From contig CAJCCO010000032.1 of NCBI GenBank assembly GCA_903960915.1, forward strand, positions 52,463 through 116,462: DNA of 64,000 nucleotides. Reading direction: 5' to 3'. The stretch's first letter is position 1; the number at the start of each line of letters is the position of its first letter. Below, one piece after another: positions 12,429 to 25,193 of the stretch. The stretch is from an uncultured beta proteobacterium (lineage in GTDB: Bacteria; Pseudomonadota; Gammaproteobacteria; Burkholderiales; Burkholderiaceae_C). Made by a program: the position numbers and the translations under genes. Below the pieces are notes generated by a model that worked only from the letters and a program-made list of their open reading frames with translations, did not search any database and was not told the DNA's origin.

Positions 12429-15044
12429 TTAAGCCAGCGCTTCCAGCAACTCGGTTTCAATCTCAATTTGCGCCCGGTTGTGTTGCAATTCGGCGCCCTG
12501 AATCAGGAAGGTGTCGTCCACGCGCTCGCCCAGGGTGGCAATTTTGGCCAGTTGAAGGTTGATCTTGTGGCGGGCTAGCACGCGCGCCACGCTGTAAAGC
12601 AGGCCCACACGGTCGCTGGCAGAAATGTTGAGCAGCCAGCGCTGGCCTTTTTCATCGGGCCGCAGCGTGACACGCGGCGCAATGGGGAAGCTCTTGACGC
12701 GACGCGACACGCGGCCCCGGCTCGGTGGCGGCAAGGCACCTTCTTGGGTAATGGCGCGCAGCAGTTCAGCCTCCACCATGTTGGTGAGTTCTTGGTAATG
12801 CTCGGGCAGGCTGGAGGCAATGACCTGAAAGCTGTCCAGCGCGTAGCCGTTGAGCGCCGTGTGCACGCGCGCATCGAGAATGCTGAATCCGCTTTGGTCA
12901 AAGTAGCCGCAAATGCGGGCAAACAAGTCGGGTCGGTCTGGCGTGTACACCAGCACCTGCAAGCCTTCGCCCAGGGGCGACTGGCGCACCCGCACGATGG
13001 ACTTGCCCGAGCCTACATGGCGCGACAGCTGGCGGGTTTGCCAGGCAATGTCGGGCGCATCGTGGCGCATGAAATAACCCACGTCCAGCGTGTCCCACAG
13101 GGCTTTATGGGCCTCAAAGGGCAGGGCGTGCAGGGCCAGCAAAATGAGGGCTTCGCGCTTGCGGGCTTCCACCTCGGCGTCGGGGTCGGGTGCGCGTCCG
13201 CCCAGGCTGCGCAGGGTCAGGCGGTACAGGTCTTCTAGCAGCTTGCCTTTCCAGGCGTTCCACACTTTGGGGCTGGTGCCGCGAATGTCGGCCACTGTCA
13301 GCAGGTACAAAGCGGTCAGGCGGCGCTCGGTGCCTACGCGCTTGGCAAAGGCGTTGATCACGTCGGGGTCGCTCAGGTCTGACTTTTGCGCAATGTGGCT
13401 CATGCTCAAGTGCTCGCGCACCATGAACTCAATCAATTCGGCGTCGTCGCGCTCTATGGCGTGTTGCTTGCAAAAGCGCCGTACTTCGGCACCGCCCAGG
13501 TCCGAGTGGTCGCCGCCTCGGCCCTTGGCAATGTCATGAAACAGCGCGGCCACGTAGAGCAGCCAGGGCTTGTCCAGGCCAGAAGCCAGTTGCGAGCAAA
13601 ACGGGTACTCATGCGCGTGCTCGGCAATAAAGAAGCGCCGCACATTGCGCAGCACCATCAGAATGTGCTGGTCTACCGTGTAGACGTGAAACAGGTCGTG
13701 CTGCATCTGCCCCACGATTTTTCGAAACACCCACAGGTAGCGCCCCAGCACCGAGGTCTCGTTCATCAGCCGCATGGCGTGGGTGATGCCGCTGGGCTGC
13801 AGCAAAATTTGCTTGAAGGTGGCGTGGTTCACCGGGTCACTGCGAAACTTGCCGTCCATCAGGGCGCGTGCGTTGTAGAGCGCGCGCAGGGTGCGGGCCG
13901 ACAAGCCCTTCAAACCCACGGTGGTCTGGTAGAGCAGAAAAGTTTCCAAAATAGCGTGCGGCTCGCGCTGGTACAGGTCGTCACTGGCCACTTCAATCAT
14001 GCCGGCCTTGTCCATGAAGCGGGCGTTGATAGGCTGCGGTGCATGCGTGCTGGGGTTCAGGCGCTCTTCAATGTTGAGCAGCAAAATCTGGTTGAGCTGG
14101 GTGACGGCCTTAGCGGCCCAGTAGTAGCGGCGCATCAGCGCTTCACTGGGGCGAATCACGGGACGCGTGGCGGTGCGTTTGTCGGCCTGGGCCAGCGTGC
14201 TGGCGGGCGCCTCTGCGGTGTAGCCAAAGGACTCGGCCACGGCGGTTTGCAGGTCAAACACCAGACGGTCTTCGCGTCGGCCCGAGATCAGGTGCAGGCG
14301 CGCCCGAATCAGGCGCAGCAGCGCTTCGTTGCGCTTGATTTGGGTGACCTCAAAGGCGGTGGCCAGACCGTTGTGGGCCAGCGCGTTCCAGTCTTGCCCA
14401 AAGCCGGCGGCTTTGGCGACCCACAAAATAACCTGCAAGTCACGCAGGCCACCGGGCGACTCTTTGCAGTTGGGCTCCAAAGAGTAGGGCGTGTTCTCAA
14501 ACTTGTTGTGGCGCTGGCGCATCTCCAGCGTCTTGGCAACAAAAAAAGCCTTGGGGTCGAGGGCGGCAAAAAACCGGCTTTGAAAATCAGCAAACAGGGC
14601 GCTGCTGCCGGTGATGAGGCGTGCCTCCAGCAGCGAGGTTTGTACCGTCACGTCGCGGGCCGATTCGTTCAGACAGTCCACCACGGTACGCACGCTGGAG
14701 CCAATCTCCAAACCGGCGTCCCAGCAGCTGCCGATGAAGCTTTCAATGCGGTGTTTCAGCGCGGGGTCGTCATCAGGCGAGAGGTGATCGGGCAGCAGCA
14801 CCAGCACATCCACGTCCGAGCTGGGGAACAACTCGCCACGACCAAAACCACCCACCGCCACCAGGGCAAAGGGTTGCTCAATTCCCGCGTGCTGCCACAG
14901 GGTCTGCAGCGTGCTGTCGGCCAGGTCTGAAAGTTGGCCTAGCGTGCGGCGAATGCCCCGGGTCGAGGTGCCGCTGGTGGCCAGGGCGGCAAACAGCTCG
15001 CTCTTACGGGCACGGTAAGCCAGGCGCAGCGCGGGCAGGTCCAT
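12429..15044 (-). CDS. glnD: bifunctional uridylyltransferase/uridylyl-removing enzyme GlnD
   Basis: Nitrogen sensor that uridylylates PII proteins when glutamine is low and removes UMP when it is high. The 871-residue product has the nucleotidyltransferase motif [19 protein letters not shown] (65-83), a PII-uridylyltransferase helical region, an HD domain ([17 protein letters not shown], about residue 505) for UMP removal, and two C-terminal ACT domains ([17 protein letters not shown] and [17 protein letters not shown]) for glutamine sensing. The ATG at 15044 ([14 protein letters not shown]) fits the family; a longer frame upstream runs through a simple repeat and is unlikely to be used. It lies 55 bases downstream of map, probably in the same transcript. 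Confidence 0.95.
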   Translation of the reverse strand: MDLPALRLAYRARKSELFAALATSGTSTRGIRRTLGQLSDLADSTLQTLWQHAGIEQPFALVAVGGFGRGELFPSSDVDVLVLLPDHLSPDDDPALKHRIESFIGSCWDAGLEIGSSVRTVVDCLNESARDVTVQTSLLEARLITGSSALFADFQSRFFAALDPKAFFVAKTLEMRQRHNKFENTPYSLEPNCKESPGGLRDLQVILWVAKAAGFGQDWNALAHNGLATAFEVTQIKRNEALLRLIRARLHLISGRREDRLVFDLQTAVAESFGYTAEAPASTLAQADKRTATRPVIRPSEALMRRYYWAAKAVTQLNQILLLNIEERLNPSTHAPQPINARFMDKAGMIEVASDDLYQREPHAILETFLLYQTTVGLKGLSARTLRALYNARALMDGKFRSDPVNHATFKQILLQPSGITHAMRLMNETSVLGRYLWVFRKIVGQMQHDLFHVYTVDQHILMVLRNVRRFFIAEHAHEYPFCSQLASGLDKPWLLYVAALFHDIAKGRGGDHSDLGGAEVRRFCKQHAIERDDAELIEFMVREHLSMSHIAQKSDLSDPDVINAFAKRVGTERRLTALYLLTVADIRGTSPKVWNAWKGKLLEDLYRLTLRSLGGRAPDPDAEVEARKREALILLALHALPFEAHKALWDTLDVGYFMRHDAPDIAWQTRQLSRHVGSGKSIVRVRQSPLGEGLQVLVYTPDRPDLFARICGYFDQSGFSILDARVHTALNGYALDSFQVIASSLPEHYQELTNMVEAELLRAITQEGALPPPSRGRVSRRVKSFPIAPRVTLRPDEKGQRWLLNISASDRVGLLYSVARVLARHKINLQLAKIATLGERVDDTFLIQGAELQHNRAQIEIETELLEALA

Positions 15045-15060
15045 TTGCAAGGTCTTGTGC

Positions 15061-15097
15061 GAGGTGTGGTCGAGGTGTGGTCGAGGTGTGGTCGAGG
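15061..15097. repeat. 11-bp tandem repeat between map and glnD
   Basis: The unit GAGGTGTGGTC is repeated three times and followed by GAGG. It fills most of the 55-base map-glnD spacer, just upstream of the glnD start on the minus strand. Confidence 0.85.
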
Positions 15098-15099
15098 GC

Positions 15100-15945
15100 T
15101 CAGGAGGAAACGGCGGCCACAGCGGGTGCGCTCGCGTTGGCTTGCGCCGGCACAAAAGCTGGAATGGCGGGGCTGCCGGCGGAAACGGTCAGCACCTCGT
15201 AGCCGGTTTCGGTGACGAGCACCGTGTGTTCCCACTGGGCAGACAGGGAGCGGTCTTTGGTGACGATGGTCCAGCCGTCGCCCATTTCCTTGATTTCGCG
15301 ACGCCCCAGGTTGAGCATGGGCTCAATGGTGATGGTCATGCCGGCCTTGATTTGATCGAGGGTGCCGGGGCGGCCGTAGTGCAGGATTTGCGGTTCTTCA
15401 TGAAACTTTTGCCCAATGCCGTGGCCGCAAAACTCGCGCACCACGCTCAGGCCGTGGCCTTCGGCAAAGGTTTGAATAGCGTGGCCAATGTCGCCCAGGT
15501 AAGCGCCATGTTTGACCTTGACGATGCCGTGCCACATGGCTTCGTAGGTCAGGGCGCACAGGCGCTTGGCTGCAACCGAGCCTTCGCCCACGATGAACAT
15601 GCGGCTGGAGTCGCCATGCCAGCCGTCTTTGATGACGGTCACGTCCACGTTGACGATGTCGCCTTTTTTCAGCGGCTTGTCATTGGGAATGCCGTGGCAC
15701 ACCTGGTGGTTGATGGAGGTGCAGATCGCCTTGGGGTAGGGGTTATGGCCCGAGGGTGCGTAATTCAGGGGCGCCGATATGGCGTGCTGTACCTGTGTGG
15801 TGTAGGCATCGGCCAGCTTGTCGATCTCGTTGGTGGTGATGCCGGGTTTGACGAAGGGCGCCAGATAGTCCAGCAGCTCCGAGGCCAGGCGGCCCGCCAC
15901 GCGCATGCCCGCAATGCCTTGGGCGTCTTTGTAGGTGATAGTCAT
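15100..15945 (-). CDS. map: methionine aminopeptidase, type I
   Basis: Removes the initiator methionine from nascent proteins after deformylation. The 281-residue product has the type I fold without an insertion. Metal ligands are visible in [19 protein letters not shown] (two aspartates), [12 protein letters not shown] (histidine), ITIEPML (glutamate) and [12 protein letters not shown] (glutamate). The ATG at 15945 ([20 protein letters not shown]) matches family starts. An Ala/Pro-rich C-terminal tail of about 25 residues extends beyond the catalytic domain. It precedes glnD and is divergent from purL. Confidence 0.95.
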   Translation of the reverse strand: MTITYKDAQGIAGMRVAGRLASELLDYLAPFVKPGITTNEIDKLADAYTTQVQHAISAPLNYAPSGHNPYPKAICTSINHQVCHGIPNDKPLKKGDIVNVDVTVIKDGWHGDSSRMFIVGEGSVAAKRLCALTYEAMWHGIVKVKHGAYLGDIGHAIQTFAEGHGLSVVREFCGHGIGQKFHEEPQILHYGRPGTLDQIKAGMTITIEPMLNLGRREIKEMGDGWTIVTKDRSLSAQWEHTVLVTETGYEVLTVSAGSPAIPAFVPAQANASAPAVAAVSS

Positions 15946-16094
15946 GCGGTGAATTATCCCATTGGAGGCCTGCTTGCGTGGGCTGGGCAGCATACGGGCA
16001 GTTAAAATCCGGGGTCTTCAGAAAATGGCCCAGTCAGCGCCCTTTTTTGAAGCTTGTTTGTCAACCCCGTCAGCTACCCAATCCAGGCCCTACC

Positions 16095-19000
16095 GTGACC
16101 CTGCATATCTCCCAATTCGAGGGCGGCAGCGCTCTGAGCAGTTTCCGCATTCAGCAACTTTTGCCCGCTCTGCAAGCCATTCACGAAAAAATCAGCGGTG
16201 TGGCCGCCCGTTTTGTGCACCTGGTGACCTCGGACGCCGCGCCCAATGCCGCGCTGAACACCCAATTAGCCGCCTTATTGACCTATGGCGAGCCCTATAC
16301 CGGCCCGATGGACGGGGCGCTGATTGTGGTGAGCCCGCGTTTTGGCACGGTGTCACCCTGGGCCTCCAAGGCCACCGACATTGCCCACAACTGCGGCTTG
16401 GCGGTGCGCCGGGTGGAGCGCTTGATTGAATACCGCCTCACGCTGAAATCGGGTTTGCTGGGCAAAGCCAGCCTGTCCGAGGCGCAATTGGCGCAAGTGG
16501 CCGCCTTGCTGCACGACCGCATGACCGAAAGCGCCATGCTCGACCGAACCGCCGCCTACGGCTTGTTTACCGAATTGCAACCCGCGCCCATGGCGCACGT
16601 GGACGTGCTGGGTGGGGGGCAAGCCGCGTTGCAAACCGCCAATACCCAGTTTGGTTTGGCGCTGGCCGCCGATGAAATTGACTACCTGGTGCAGGCCTTC
16701 ACCCAGTTGCAACGCAACCCGACCGATGTCGAGCTGATGATGTTTGCCCAGGCCAACAGTGAGCACTGCCGCCACAAGATCTTCAACGCCGAGTTCACCA
16801 TTGACGGCGTGGCCCAAGCCCAAAGTATGTTCGGCATGATTCGCCACACGCACCAAACCAACCCGCAACACATGCTGGTGGCGTACTCAGACAATGCCTC
16901 GGTGATGGAGGGCGTGCCAGTGGAGCGTTTTGTGGCCCGGGCCGCCGCCAGCAACGCCACTTCAGGCGCTGGGCGGTATGACAAAGAGCCGGCCCTGCAC
17001 CACATTCTCATGAAGGTGGAAACCCACAACCACCCGACCGCCATTTCACCTTTTCCAGGAGCCTCCACCGGGGCAGGAGGCGAGATTCGCGATGAGGGCG
17101 CCACCGGTCGTGGCTCCAAGCCCAAGGCCGGGTTGACGGGATTCACCGTCTCCAAAATTAATTGGAATCTGACCCCGAATAGTTTGGACTACGGCAAGCC
17201 TGAGCACATTGCCAGTCCCTTGCAGATCATGCTGGAGGGGCCGTTGGGGGGGGCGGCGTTTAACAACGAGTTTGGGCGGCCCAATTTGCTGGGCTACTTT
17301 CGCGAGTACGAGCAAAGCTTGCACTATGAAGTCACCAACAGCCAGGGCATGACCTCGCAGCAGCATGAGCAGCGCGGCTACCACAAGCCCATCATGATTG
17401 CCGGCGGCCTGGGGGTGATTGACGCCACGCAGACCCACAAGATTGAATTTCCGGCTGGGAGCTTGCTGATTCAACTCGGTGGCCCCGGCATGCGTATTGG
17501 CATGGGCGGCAGCGCTGCCAGCTCCATGGCAACGGGGGCCAATGCGGCAGAGCTGGACTTTGATTCGGTGCAGCGCGGCAACCCCGAGATCGAACGTCGG
17601 GCGCAGGAGGTCATTAACCAGTGCTGGATGCTGGGCACCAGCGGTGGCGCAGCAGGCACAGGCAATCCCATTTTGGCGATTCACGATGTGGGCGCGGGCG
17701 GCTTGTCCAACGCCTTTCCCGAGTTGACCAACGACGCCGGGCGGGGCGCACGCTTTGACCTGCGCGCCGTGCCGCTGGAAGAATCTGGCATGGCGCCCAA
17801 AGAGATCTGGTGCAACGAAAGCCAGGAGCGTTACGTGCTGGCTATTGCGCCTGAATCGCTGGCGCTGTTTACCGCCTTGTGCGAACGCGAGCGTTGCCCG
17901 TTTGCCGTGGTGGGCGTGGCCACGCAGGCGCGTCAACTGGTGCTGGCCGATGCCGGGCAGGAGTCGCCGGTGGACATGCCCATGAACGTGCTGCTGGGCA
18001 AGCCACCCAAAATGCACCGCGACGTGCAATCGGTGGCGCGCAGTTTCAAGGCGCTGGACCTGAACGACGTGGACCTGCAAAAAGCCTGCATTGATGTGCT
18101 GGCCAGTCCCACCGTGGCGTCTAAACGCTTTCTCATCACCATTGGCGACCGCACCGTGGGCGGCCTTACGCACCGCGACCAGATGGTGGGCCCGTGGCAA
18201 GTGCCGGTGGCCGACTGCGCCGTGACGCTGGCGGACTTCAAGGGCTTTGCCGGCGAGGCCATGAGCCTGGGCGAACGCACGCCGCTGGCAAGCGCCAACG
18301 CGCCCGCCTCGGGCCGCATGGCGGTGGCTGAAGCCATTACCAATTTACTGGCCGCACCGATTGAGTTGTCCCGCGTCAAGCTCTCGGCCAACTGGATGGC
18401 CGCGTGTGGTGAACCCGGCGAAGACGCTGCGCTGTACGCCACGGTCAAGGCGGTGGCGCTGGAACTGTGCCCGGCACTGGGTATTTCCATTCCTGTGGGC
18501 AAAGATTCTTTGTCCATGCGCACGCAGTGGCGCGATGCGCAGGGCGCCAAAAAAGTGACTTCGCCGGTGTCGCTGATCGTTACCGCATTTGCCACGCTGG
18601 CCGATGTGCGCGGCACGCTCACCCCCCAGCTCGATGCGTTTGAAGACAGCACGCTGGTGCTGATTGACCTGGGCCGCGGCAAAAACCGCATGGGCGGCAG
18701 CATGCTGGCGCAAACCCTGGGCCAGATGGGCGATGAAATGCCCGACCTGGACCAACCGCAAGACCTGGTGAACCTGGTCAACGCCGTCAACGCTTTGCGT
18801 GCGCAAGGCCATATCCTGGCCTACCACGACCGCAGCGATGGCGGTCTGTTTGCCGCCGCCTGCGAAATGGCGTTTGCCGGCCAGGTGGGCCTGGCGCTGA
18901 ATGTGGATTTGTTGGTGACTGAGGGCGACGGCATCAGCGACAGCCGCGCCGATGTAGGCGACAGCAAAAACTGGGCGGGCCAGGTGGGTGCTCGGCGTGA

Positions 19001-20183
19001 CGAGCTCACCCTCAAAGCTTTGTTCAATGAAGAGTTGGGGGTGTTGCTGCAAGTGCGTACCGCCCAGCGCAGCGACGTGATGCAAACCCTGCGCGCCCAC
19101 GGTTTGAGCCAGCACAGCCACTTTGTCGGCAAAACCCGCCCGGCCGATTCGACCATTGCCATGGGCGTTGGCGAGGTGCAAGTCTGGCGTGATGCCAAGG
19201 CCGTCTTCAAAGCCTCTTTGCATGACTTGCACCAGGTGTGGGACAGCACCAGTTGGAAAATCTGCCAGCAGCGTGACAACCCGGCTTGCGCCGACGCCGA
19301 ACACGCCGCCGTGGGCGACCCGCTGAACCCCGGTTTGCACGTGCACCTGGCCAGTGCACCCACTGGCGCGTCTGTGGTTGCCAGTAAGAACACGCCGGTT
19401 AGCCCGGCCTTGCTACTGAGCCGCCCCAAGGTGGCCGTGTTGCGCGAGCAGGGCGTTAACTCCCACGTGGAGATGGCCTACGCTTTCACGCAAGCAGGTT
19501 TTGAGGCCTTTGATGTGCACATGACCGACCTGCAAACCGGTCGTGCCCAATTGGCAGACTTTCAAGGCGTGGTGGCCTGTGGCGGGTTCAGCTACGGCGA
19601 CACCCTGGGGGCCGGCATTGGCTGGGCCCGTTCCATCACCTTCAACCCGGTGTTGGCCGACCAGTTCAAGGCCTTTTTTGGCCGCCAAGACACCTTCGGC
19701 CTGGGCGTGTGCAATGGCTGCCAGATGTTTGCTGAGCTGGCCGACATCATTCCTGGCGCGCAAGACTGGCCGCGTTTCACCACCAACCAAAGCGAGCGCT
19801 TTGAAGCGCGTCTCTCCATGGTTGAGGTGCTGGCGTCTCCCAGCCTGTTCCTGCAAGGCATGGCCGGCCACCGCTTGCCCATTGCCGTGGCGCACGGGGA
19901 AGGCTTTGCCAATTTCAAGCAGCGGGGCAACGCAGCGCAGGTGATTGCAGCCATGCGCTTTACCGACAACCATGGCATAGCCACCGAGGCCTACCCCTTC
20001 AACCCCAATGGCAGCCCGGGCGGCTTGACCGCTGTGACCACCGCAGACGGCCGCTTTACTGCCATGATGCCGCACCCTGAGCGGGTGTTTCGCAACATCC
20101 AGATGAGCTGGACCAACGGCGACCCAAGCGCAGCCAGCCCTTGGCTGCAACTGTGGGAAAACGCCCGCAAGTGGGTGGCGTGA
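16095..20183 (+). CDS. purL: phosphoribosylformylglycinamidine synthase, large single-chain form
   Basis: Fourth step of purine synthesis: FGAR, glutamine and ATP give FGAM. The 1362-residue single-chain form of proteobacteria has an N-terminal PurS-like domain, two AIR-synthase-like halves ([54 protein letters not shown]) and a C-terminal class I glutamine amidotransferase ([37 protein letters not shown]). Its nucleophile cysteine lies in GVCNGCQMF near residue 1205, and the catalytic His in [10 protein letters not shown]. The GTG at 16095 ([17 protein letters not shown]) matches family starts; the frame is open farther upstream. It converges with the GntR gene, five bases apart. Confidence 0.96.
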   Translation: MTLHISQFEGGSALSSFRIQQLLPALQAIHEKISGVAARFVHLVTSDAAPNAALNTQLAALLTYGEPYTGPMDGALIVVSPRFGTVSPWASKATDIAHNCGLAVRRVERLIEYRLTLKSGLLGKASLSEAQLAQVAALLHDRMTESAMLDRTAAYGLFTELQPAPMAHVDVLGGGQAALQTANTQFGLALAADEIDYLVQAFTQLQRNPTDVELMMFAQANSEHCRHKIFNAEFTIDGVAQAQSMFGMIRHTHQTNPQHMLVAYSDNASVMEGVPVERFVARAAASNATSGAGRYDKEPALHHILMKVETHNHPTAISPFPGASTGAGGEIRDEGATGRGSKPKAGLTGFTVSKINWNLTPNSLDYGKPEHIASPLQIMLEGPLGGAAFNNEFGRPNLLGYFREYEQSLHYEVTNSQGMTSQQHEQRGYHKPIMIAGGLGVIDATQTHKIEFPAGSLLIQLGGPGMRIGMGGSAASSMATGANAAELDFDSVQRGNPEIERRAQEVINQCWMLGTSGGAAGTGNPILAIHDVGAGGLSNAFPELTNDAGRGARFDLRAVPLEESGMAPKEIWCNESQERYVLAIAPESLALFTALCERERCPFAVVGVATQARQLVLADAGQESPVDMPMNVLLGKPPKMHRDVQSVARSFKALDLNDVDLQKACIDVLASPTVASKRFLITIGDRTVGGLTHRDQMVGPWQVPVADCAVTLADFKGFAGEAMSLGERTPLASANAPASGRMAVAEAITNLLAAPIELSRVKLSANWMAACGEPGEDAALYATVKAVALELCPALGISIPVGKDSLSMRTQWRDAQGAKKVTSPVSLIVTAFATLADVRGTLTPQLDAFEDSTLVLIDLGRGKNRMGGSMLAQTLGQMGDEMPDLDQPQDLVNLVNAVNALRAQGHILAYHDRSDGGLFAAACEMAFAGQVGLALNVDLLVTEGDGISDSRADVGDSKNWAGQVGARRDELTLKALFNEELGVLLQVRTAQRSDVMQTLRAHGLSQHSHFVGKTRPADSTIAMGVGEVQVWRDAKAVFKASLHDLHQVWDSTSWKICQQRDNPACADAEHAAVGDPLNPGLHVHLASAPTGASVVASKNTPVSPALLLSRPKVAVLREQGVNSHVEMAYAFTQAGFEAFDVHMTDLQTGRAQLADFQGVVACGGFSYGDTLGAGIGWARSITFNPVLADQFKAFFGRQDTFGLGVCNGCQMFAELADIIPGAQDWPRFTTNQSERFEARLSMVEVLASPSLFLQGMAGHRLPIAVAHGEGFANFKQRGNAAQVIAAMRFTDNHGIATEAYPFNPNGSPGGLTAVTTADGRFTAMMPHPERVFRNIQMSWTNGDPSAASPWLQLWENARKWVA

Positions 20184-20188
20184 ACGGT

Positions 20189-20830
20189 TCAGGGAACGAC
20201 GGCGGCTTCTAGCCCATTGGCAAAGTGGCGCTGCATTTGAGCCACGGCCTGGGCTGCATCGCGAGCGAGCAGGGCGTCCATCAGTTGCTGATGTTCGCCC
20301 AAAGACTCGGCAATGCGCCCGCTTTTAAACAGCGAGTTGTGTCGGTTGAGCTTCATGACCTTGCGCAGGTCGGCCACCATTTGGTCGCGCCAACGGTTGT
20401 TGGCAATCGCCAGCAGGTGCATGTGAAAGCGCTCGTTGATGGCAAAAAACTGCTCCCTGTCACCCACTGCAGCCGCCAGTTCCTGGTGCAGGGCTTGCAG
20501 TTCTTGCAGTTGTTCGGGGCTGGCTTGGCTGGCTACCACGCCGGCAGCGTCTGACTCCAGCAGCGAGAGCAGGTGGTAGACATCGTGCTGGTCTTTCTCA
20601 CTCACTTCAGTCACGTAAGCGCCGCGCCTAACCTTCATGGTGACCAGTCCTTCAGCGGCCAGCACCTTGAGGGCTTCCCGCATGGGGGTACGGCTGATGC
20701 CGTAGGTTTCGGCAATTTTCAGCTCATCGATCCAGCTGCCGGGCTCCAGTTCACGCGAAAAGATGCGCTGGCGCAGCAATTCGGCCACTTCTTCGTAAAG
20801 TGCGCGGGGGGCTAAAGAAAGTGCGGCCAT
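20189..20830 (-). CDS. GntR-family transcriptional regulator (FadR/FCD subfamily)
   Basis: A 213-residue DNA-binding regulator. The N-terminal winged helix-turn-helix (about 12-75) contains DELKIAETYGISRTPMREAL and EGLVTMKVRRGAYVTEVS. The C-terminal all-helical FCD ligand domain has the expected metal/ligand residues (FHMHLLAIANN, and LGEHQQLMDALLARD). The ATG at 20830 gives the usual FCD length; the frame is open upstream but the leader does not resemble the family. It is divergent from the methylmalonyl-CoA mutase operon, with a dyad at 20883-20903 between them. It therefore probably controls propionyl-CoA/methylmalonyl-CoA metabolism, perhaps sensing an acyl-CoA or acid intermediate (inference). 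Confidence 0.88.
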   Translation of the reverse strand: MAALSLAPRALYEEVAELLRQRIFSRELEPGSWIDELKIAETYGISRTPMREALKVLAAEGLVTMKVRRGAYVTEVSEKDQHDVYHLLSLLESDAAGVVASQASPEQLQELQALHQELAAAVGDREQFFAINERFHMHLLAIANNRWRDQMVADLRKVMKLNRHNSLFKSGRIAESLGEHQQLMDALLARDAAQAVAQMQRHFANGLEAAVVP

Positions 20831-20882
20831 GGGTGGAATTGTAAGCTTGAACCAATATTTTGCATCAATAATTATAAATAAC

Positions 20883-20903
20883 GGTAAACTACAAGGGTTT
20901 ACC
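20883..20903. promoter_or_regulatory. candidate GntR operator (7-bp inverted repeat)
   Basis: Perfect arms GGTAAAC (20883-20889) and GTTTACC (20897-20903) are separated by seven bases. They lie in an AT-rich 173-base gap between the divergent GntR gene and the methylmalonyl-CoA mutase gene. GGT...ACC ends are common in FadR-type GntR operators. The function is inferred from position. Confidence 0.5.
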
Positions 20904-21003
20904 CAAGGCTGGTTTGTGAAAGCGCAAAGGCGCTTTGAGTACGGGCCGCCGAAGGCCGCCATTTGAAAATATTCGATCCGCATCAACCGAGGCATTGACC
21001 GTC

Positions 21004-23181
<2,178 letters not shown>

Positions 23182-23265
23182 GCTGGGCTGAGCTGAGGGC
23201 TGCACCCGTCCCAAGCTTGACTCGACCCACCCCCTGTTCTTGCAACTGCCACTGAAGACCCCCTC

Positions 23266-25173
23266 GTGAAGCCCTTCTACGTTTACCTGCTGCAATGCGC
23301 CGACGGCTCCTATTACACGGGGCAGACGGACGATTTGGACGCGCGCCTTCAGCAACACGAAGCCGGCCAGATCGGCTACACCGCAACCCGCAAGCCGGTG
23401 GCCCTGATGTGGCAAGGTGAGTTTGAAACGCGTGAAGGTGCGATCGCGTTTGAACAACGAATCAAGGGTTGGTCCAGAGCCAAGAAAGAAGCGCTGATGG
23501 CGGGCGACTGGTCAGCGATACAAAAACTAGCCTGGGGAACCCGCAACCCTTTCCCCCCCCACTTGGCCCCTCCAATACCTCAGACCGACCCTTCGATACC
23601 TCAGGACAAACGGGGAGGGGTATTGCAGGGCATACCAGGCGAGGCTAGTGGTCACCACTTAACCGTTCGTCCTGAGGTATCGAAGGATTTTCCCCTCGAC
23701 GCCCGGAACGAAACGCCCTTGCCATTGGCCGACCCTTCGATACCTCAGGATGAACGGGGTGTGGGTGGCCCTTCGATACCTCAGGACGAACGGGGTGTGG
23801 GTGGCCCTTCGATACCTCAGGACGAACGGGGGGGGGATTTGCAGGGCGTACCAGGCGAGGCTAGTGGTCACCACTTAACCGTTCGTCCTGAGGTATCGAA
23901 GGATTTCCCCACCGACGCCCGGAACGCAACGCCCTTGCCATTGGCCGACCCTTCGATACCTCAGGGCGAACGGGGTGTGGGTGGCTCTTCGATACCTCAG
24001 GATGAACGGGTTGTGGGCGACCCATCGATACCTCAGGGTGAACGGGGTGTGGGTGGCCCTTCGATACCTCAGGGCGAACGGGGAGGGGTATCGAGCGGTC
24101 TGCTTCTAGCCATCCTTCAGGGGGCTGCAGGCGTTCAGCGGCGGGCTATTTCTAAGGCTATTACCTTGCTGGAAAGCACCCGCGCTGACCATAGGGCGCA
24201 AGCTGATACGTTGCTCACCGCCATGCTGCCGCACACCGGAAAATCGTTTCGCCTGGGAATTAGCGGGGTGCCGGGGGTTGGCAAATCTACCTTTATTGAG
24301 GTGCTGGGGCTCTACCTGATTGAGCAGGGTCACCGCGTGGCGGTGTTGACCATTGACCCTTCCAGCACGGTGTCAGGCGGTTCCATATTGGGTGACAAAA
24401 CCCGCATGGAACGGCTTTCAGTGCATGAGCGTGCTTATATTCGCCCCAGCCCTTCCAGCGGCACGTTAGGCGGCGTGGCTGAGAAGACCCGTGAAGCCAT
24501 GCTGGTGTGCGAGGCTGCTGGCTATGACGTGGTGATTGTGGAAACGGTGGGGGTGGGCCAAAGCGAGACGGCGGTGGCCAACATGACCGATATGTTTGTG
24601 CTGATGCAGCTGCCCAATGCGGGTGACGATTTGCAGGCTATCAAAAAAGGCGTGATGGAACTGGCCGACCTGGTGGTCATCAACAAGGCCGATATTGACG
24701 CTTTGGCTGCTACCCGGGCGCAGGCTCAAATCAGTGCCAGCCTGCGTTTGCTGGGTTTGCACGGCAACCCGAATGACCCCCACAGCGACTTGTTTTGGCA
24801 GCCGCAGGTGATTCAGCTCAGCGCCTTGCTGGGCCAGGGTGTCGACAAATTCTGGGCGGCAGTGACGCATTACAAAACCTTGCAAACCCACAACGGCGCA
24901 CTCGCAAATCGCCGCCAGCAGCAGGCGCTGGCCTGGATGTGGGAGCGCATAGACACCGGGCTCAAGCAGGCGTTTCGACAGCAAGCGCAGGTCAAGGCGC
25001 TGCTTCCCCAACTGACGCAAGACGTGCTGGCAGGCCGCGTGGCCGCCTCCACGGCGGCCAGGGCCTTGTTGCAGGCAGCGCAAATGAACGCCACCGTGGC
25101 GGCTGCGCCGGTTACCGCCCAAGCGAACACTTCCCCCCAAGCTCAGACCGGCTCAGGGTCTGAAAGTATTTGA
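23266..25173 (+). CDS. meaB: GIY-YIG domain fused to MeaB/ArgK-type GTPase via a repeat-encoded linker
   Basis: One 635-residue frame from a GTG at 23266. Residues 1-95 are a GIY-YIG nuclease-like domain ([28 protein letters not shown], here split: [16 protein letters not shown] then [12 protein letters not shown]; later KPVALMW and [15 protein letters not shown]). Residues about 103-272 are a low-complexity linker of PSIPQDERG and VRPEVSKD units from a DNA repeat array. Residues about 275-610 are MeaB: Walker [10 protein letters not shown] (334-342), [16 protein letters not shown] and NKAD. MeaB protects and loads B12 in methylmalonyl-CoA mutase, matching the neighbouring mutase and pcc genes. 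Each repeat has in-frame GTG codons, so MeaB could also start separately inside the array. Confidence 0.85.
   Translation: MKPFYVYLLQCADGSYYTGQTDDLDARLQQHEAGQIGYTATRKPVALMWQGEFETREGAIAFEQRIKGWSRAKKEALMAGDWSAIQKLAWGTRNPFPPHLAPPIPQTDPSIPQDKRGGVLQGIPGEASGHHLTVRPEVSKDFPLDARNETPLPLADPSIPQDERGVGGPSIPQDERGVGGPSIPQDERGGDLQGVPGEASGHHLTVRPEVSKDFPTDARNATPLPLADPSIPQGERGVGGSSIPQDERVVGDPSIPQGERGVGGPSIPQGERGGVSSGLLLAILQGAAGVQRRAISKAITLLESTRADHRAQADTLLTAMLPHTGKSFRLGISGVPGVGKSTFIEVLGLYLIEQGHRVAVLTIDPSSTVSGGSILGDKTRMERLSVHERAYIRPSPSSGTLGGVAEKTREAMLVCEAAGYDVVIVETVGVGQSETAVANMTDMFVLMQLPNAGDDLQAIKKGVMELADLVVINKADIDALAATRAQAQISASLRLLGLHGNPNDPHSDLFWQPQVIQLSALLGQGVDKFWAAVTHYKTLQTHNGALANRRQQQALAWMWERIDTGLKQAFRQQAQVKALLPQLTQDVLAGRVAASTAARALLQAAQMNATVAAAPVTAQANTSPQAQTGSGSESI
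23590..24081. repeat. array of ten copies of a 24-bp repeat in both orientations
   Basis: Eight forward copies (starting near 23590, 23734, 23770, 23806, 23950, 23986, 24022, 24058; core TTCGATACCTCAGG) and two inverted copies (23663-23686 and 23879-23902). Most forward copies are spaced exactly 36 bases apart. A 216-base segment starting at 23623 is repeated from 23839 with a few substitutions. All spacings keep the reading frame of the gene they lie in. Two further copies lie in ligA. Confidence 0.92.
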
Positions 25174-25193
25174 TTTTTTTGAGAGAGAACACC

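Noticed and set aside
13386..14930. Long + strand ORF of about 514 codons
   Set aside because: It lies antisense within glnD and its His/Gln/Gly-rich translation has no domain pattern; it is a shadow of the high-G+C real gene.
20831..21003. B12 riboswitch upstream of methylmalonyl-CoA mutase
   Set aside because: The gap is only 173 bases, no B12-box sequence is visible, and the main structure is a short protein-type dyad.
23590..24081. CRISPR-like array
   Set aside because: The 24-bp repeats occur in both orientations, the intervals between them are themselves repeated, everything is in frame inside one gene, and no cas genes are present.
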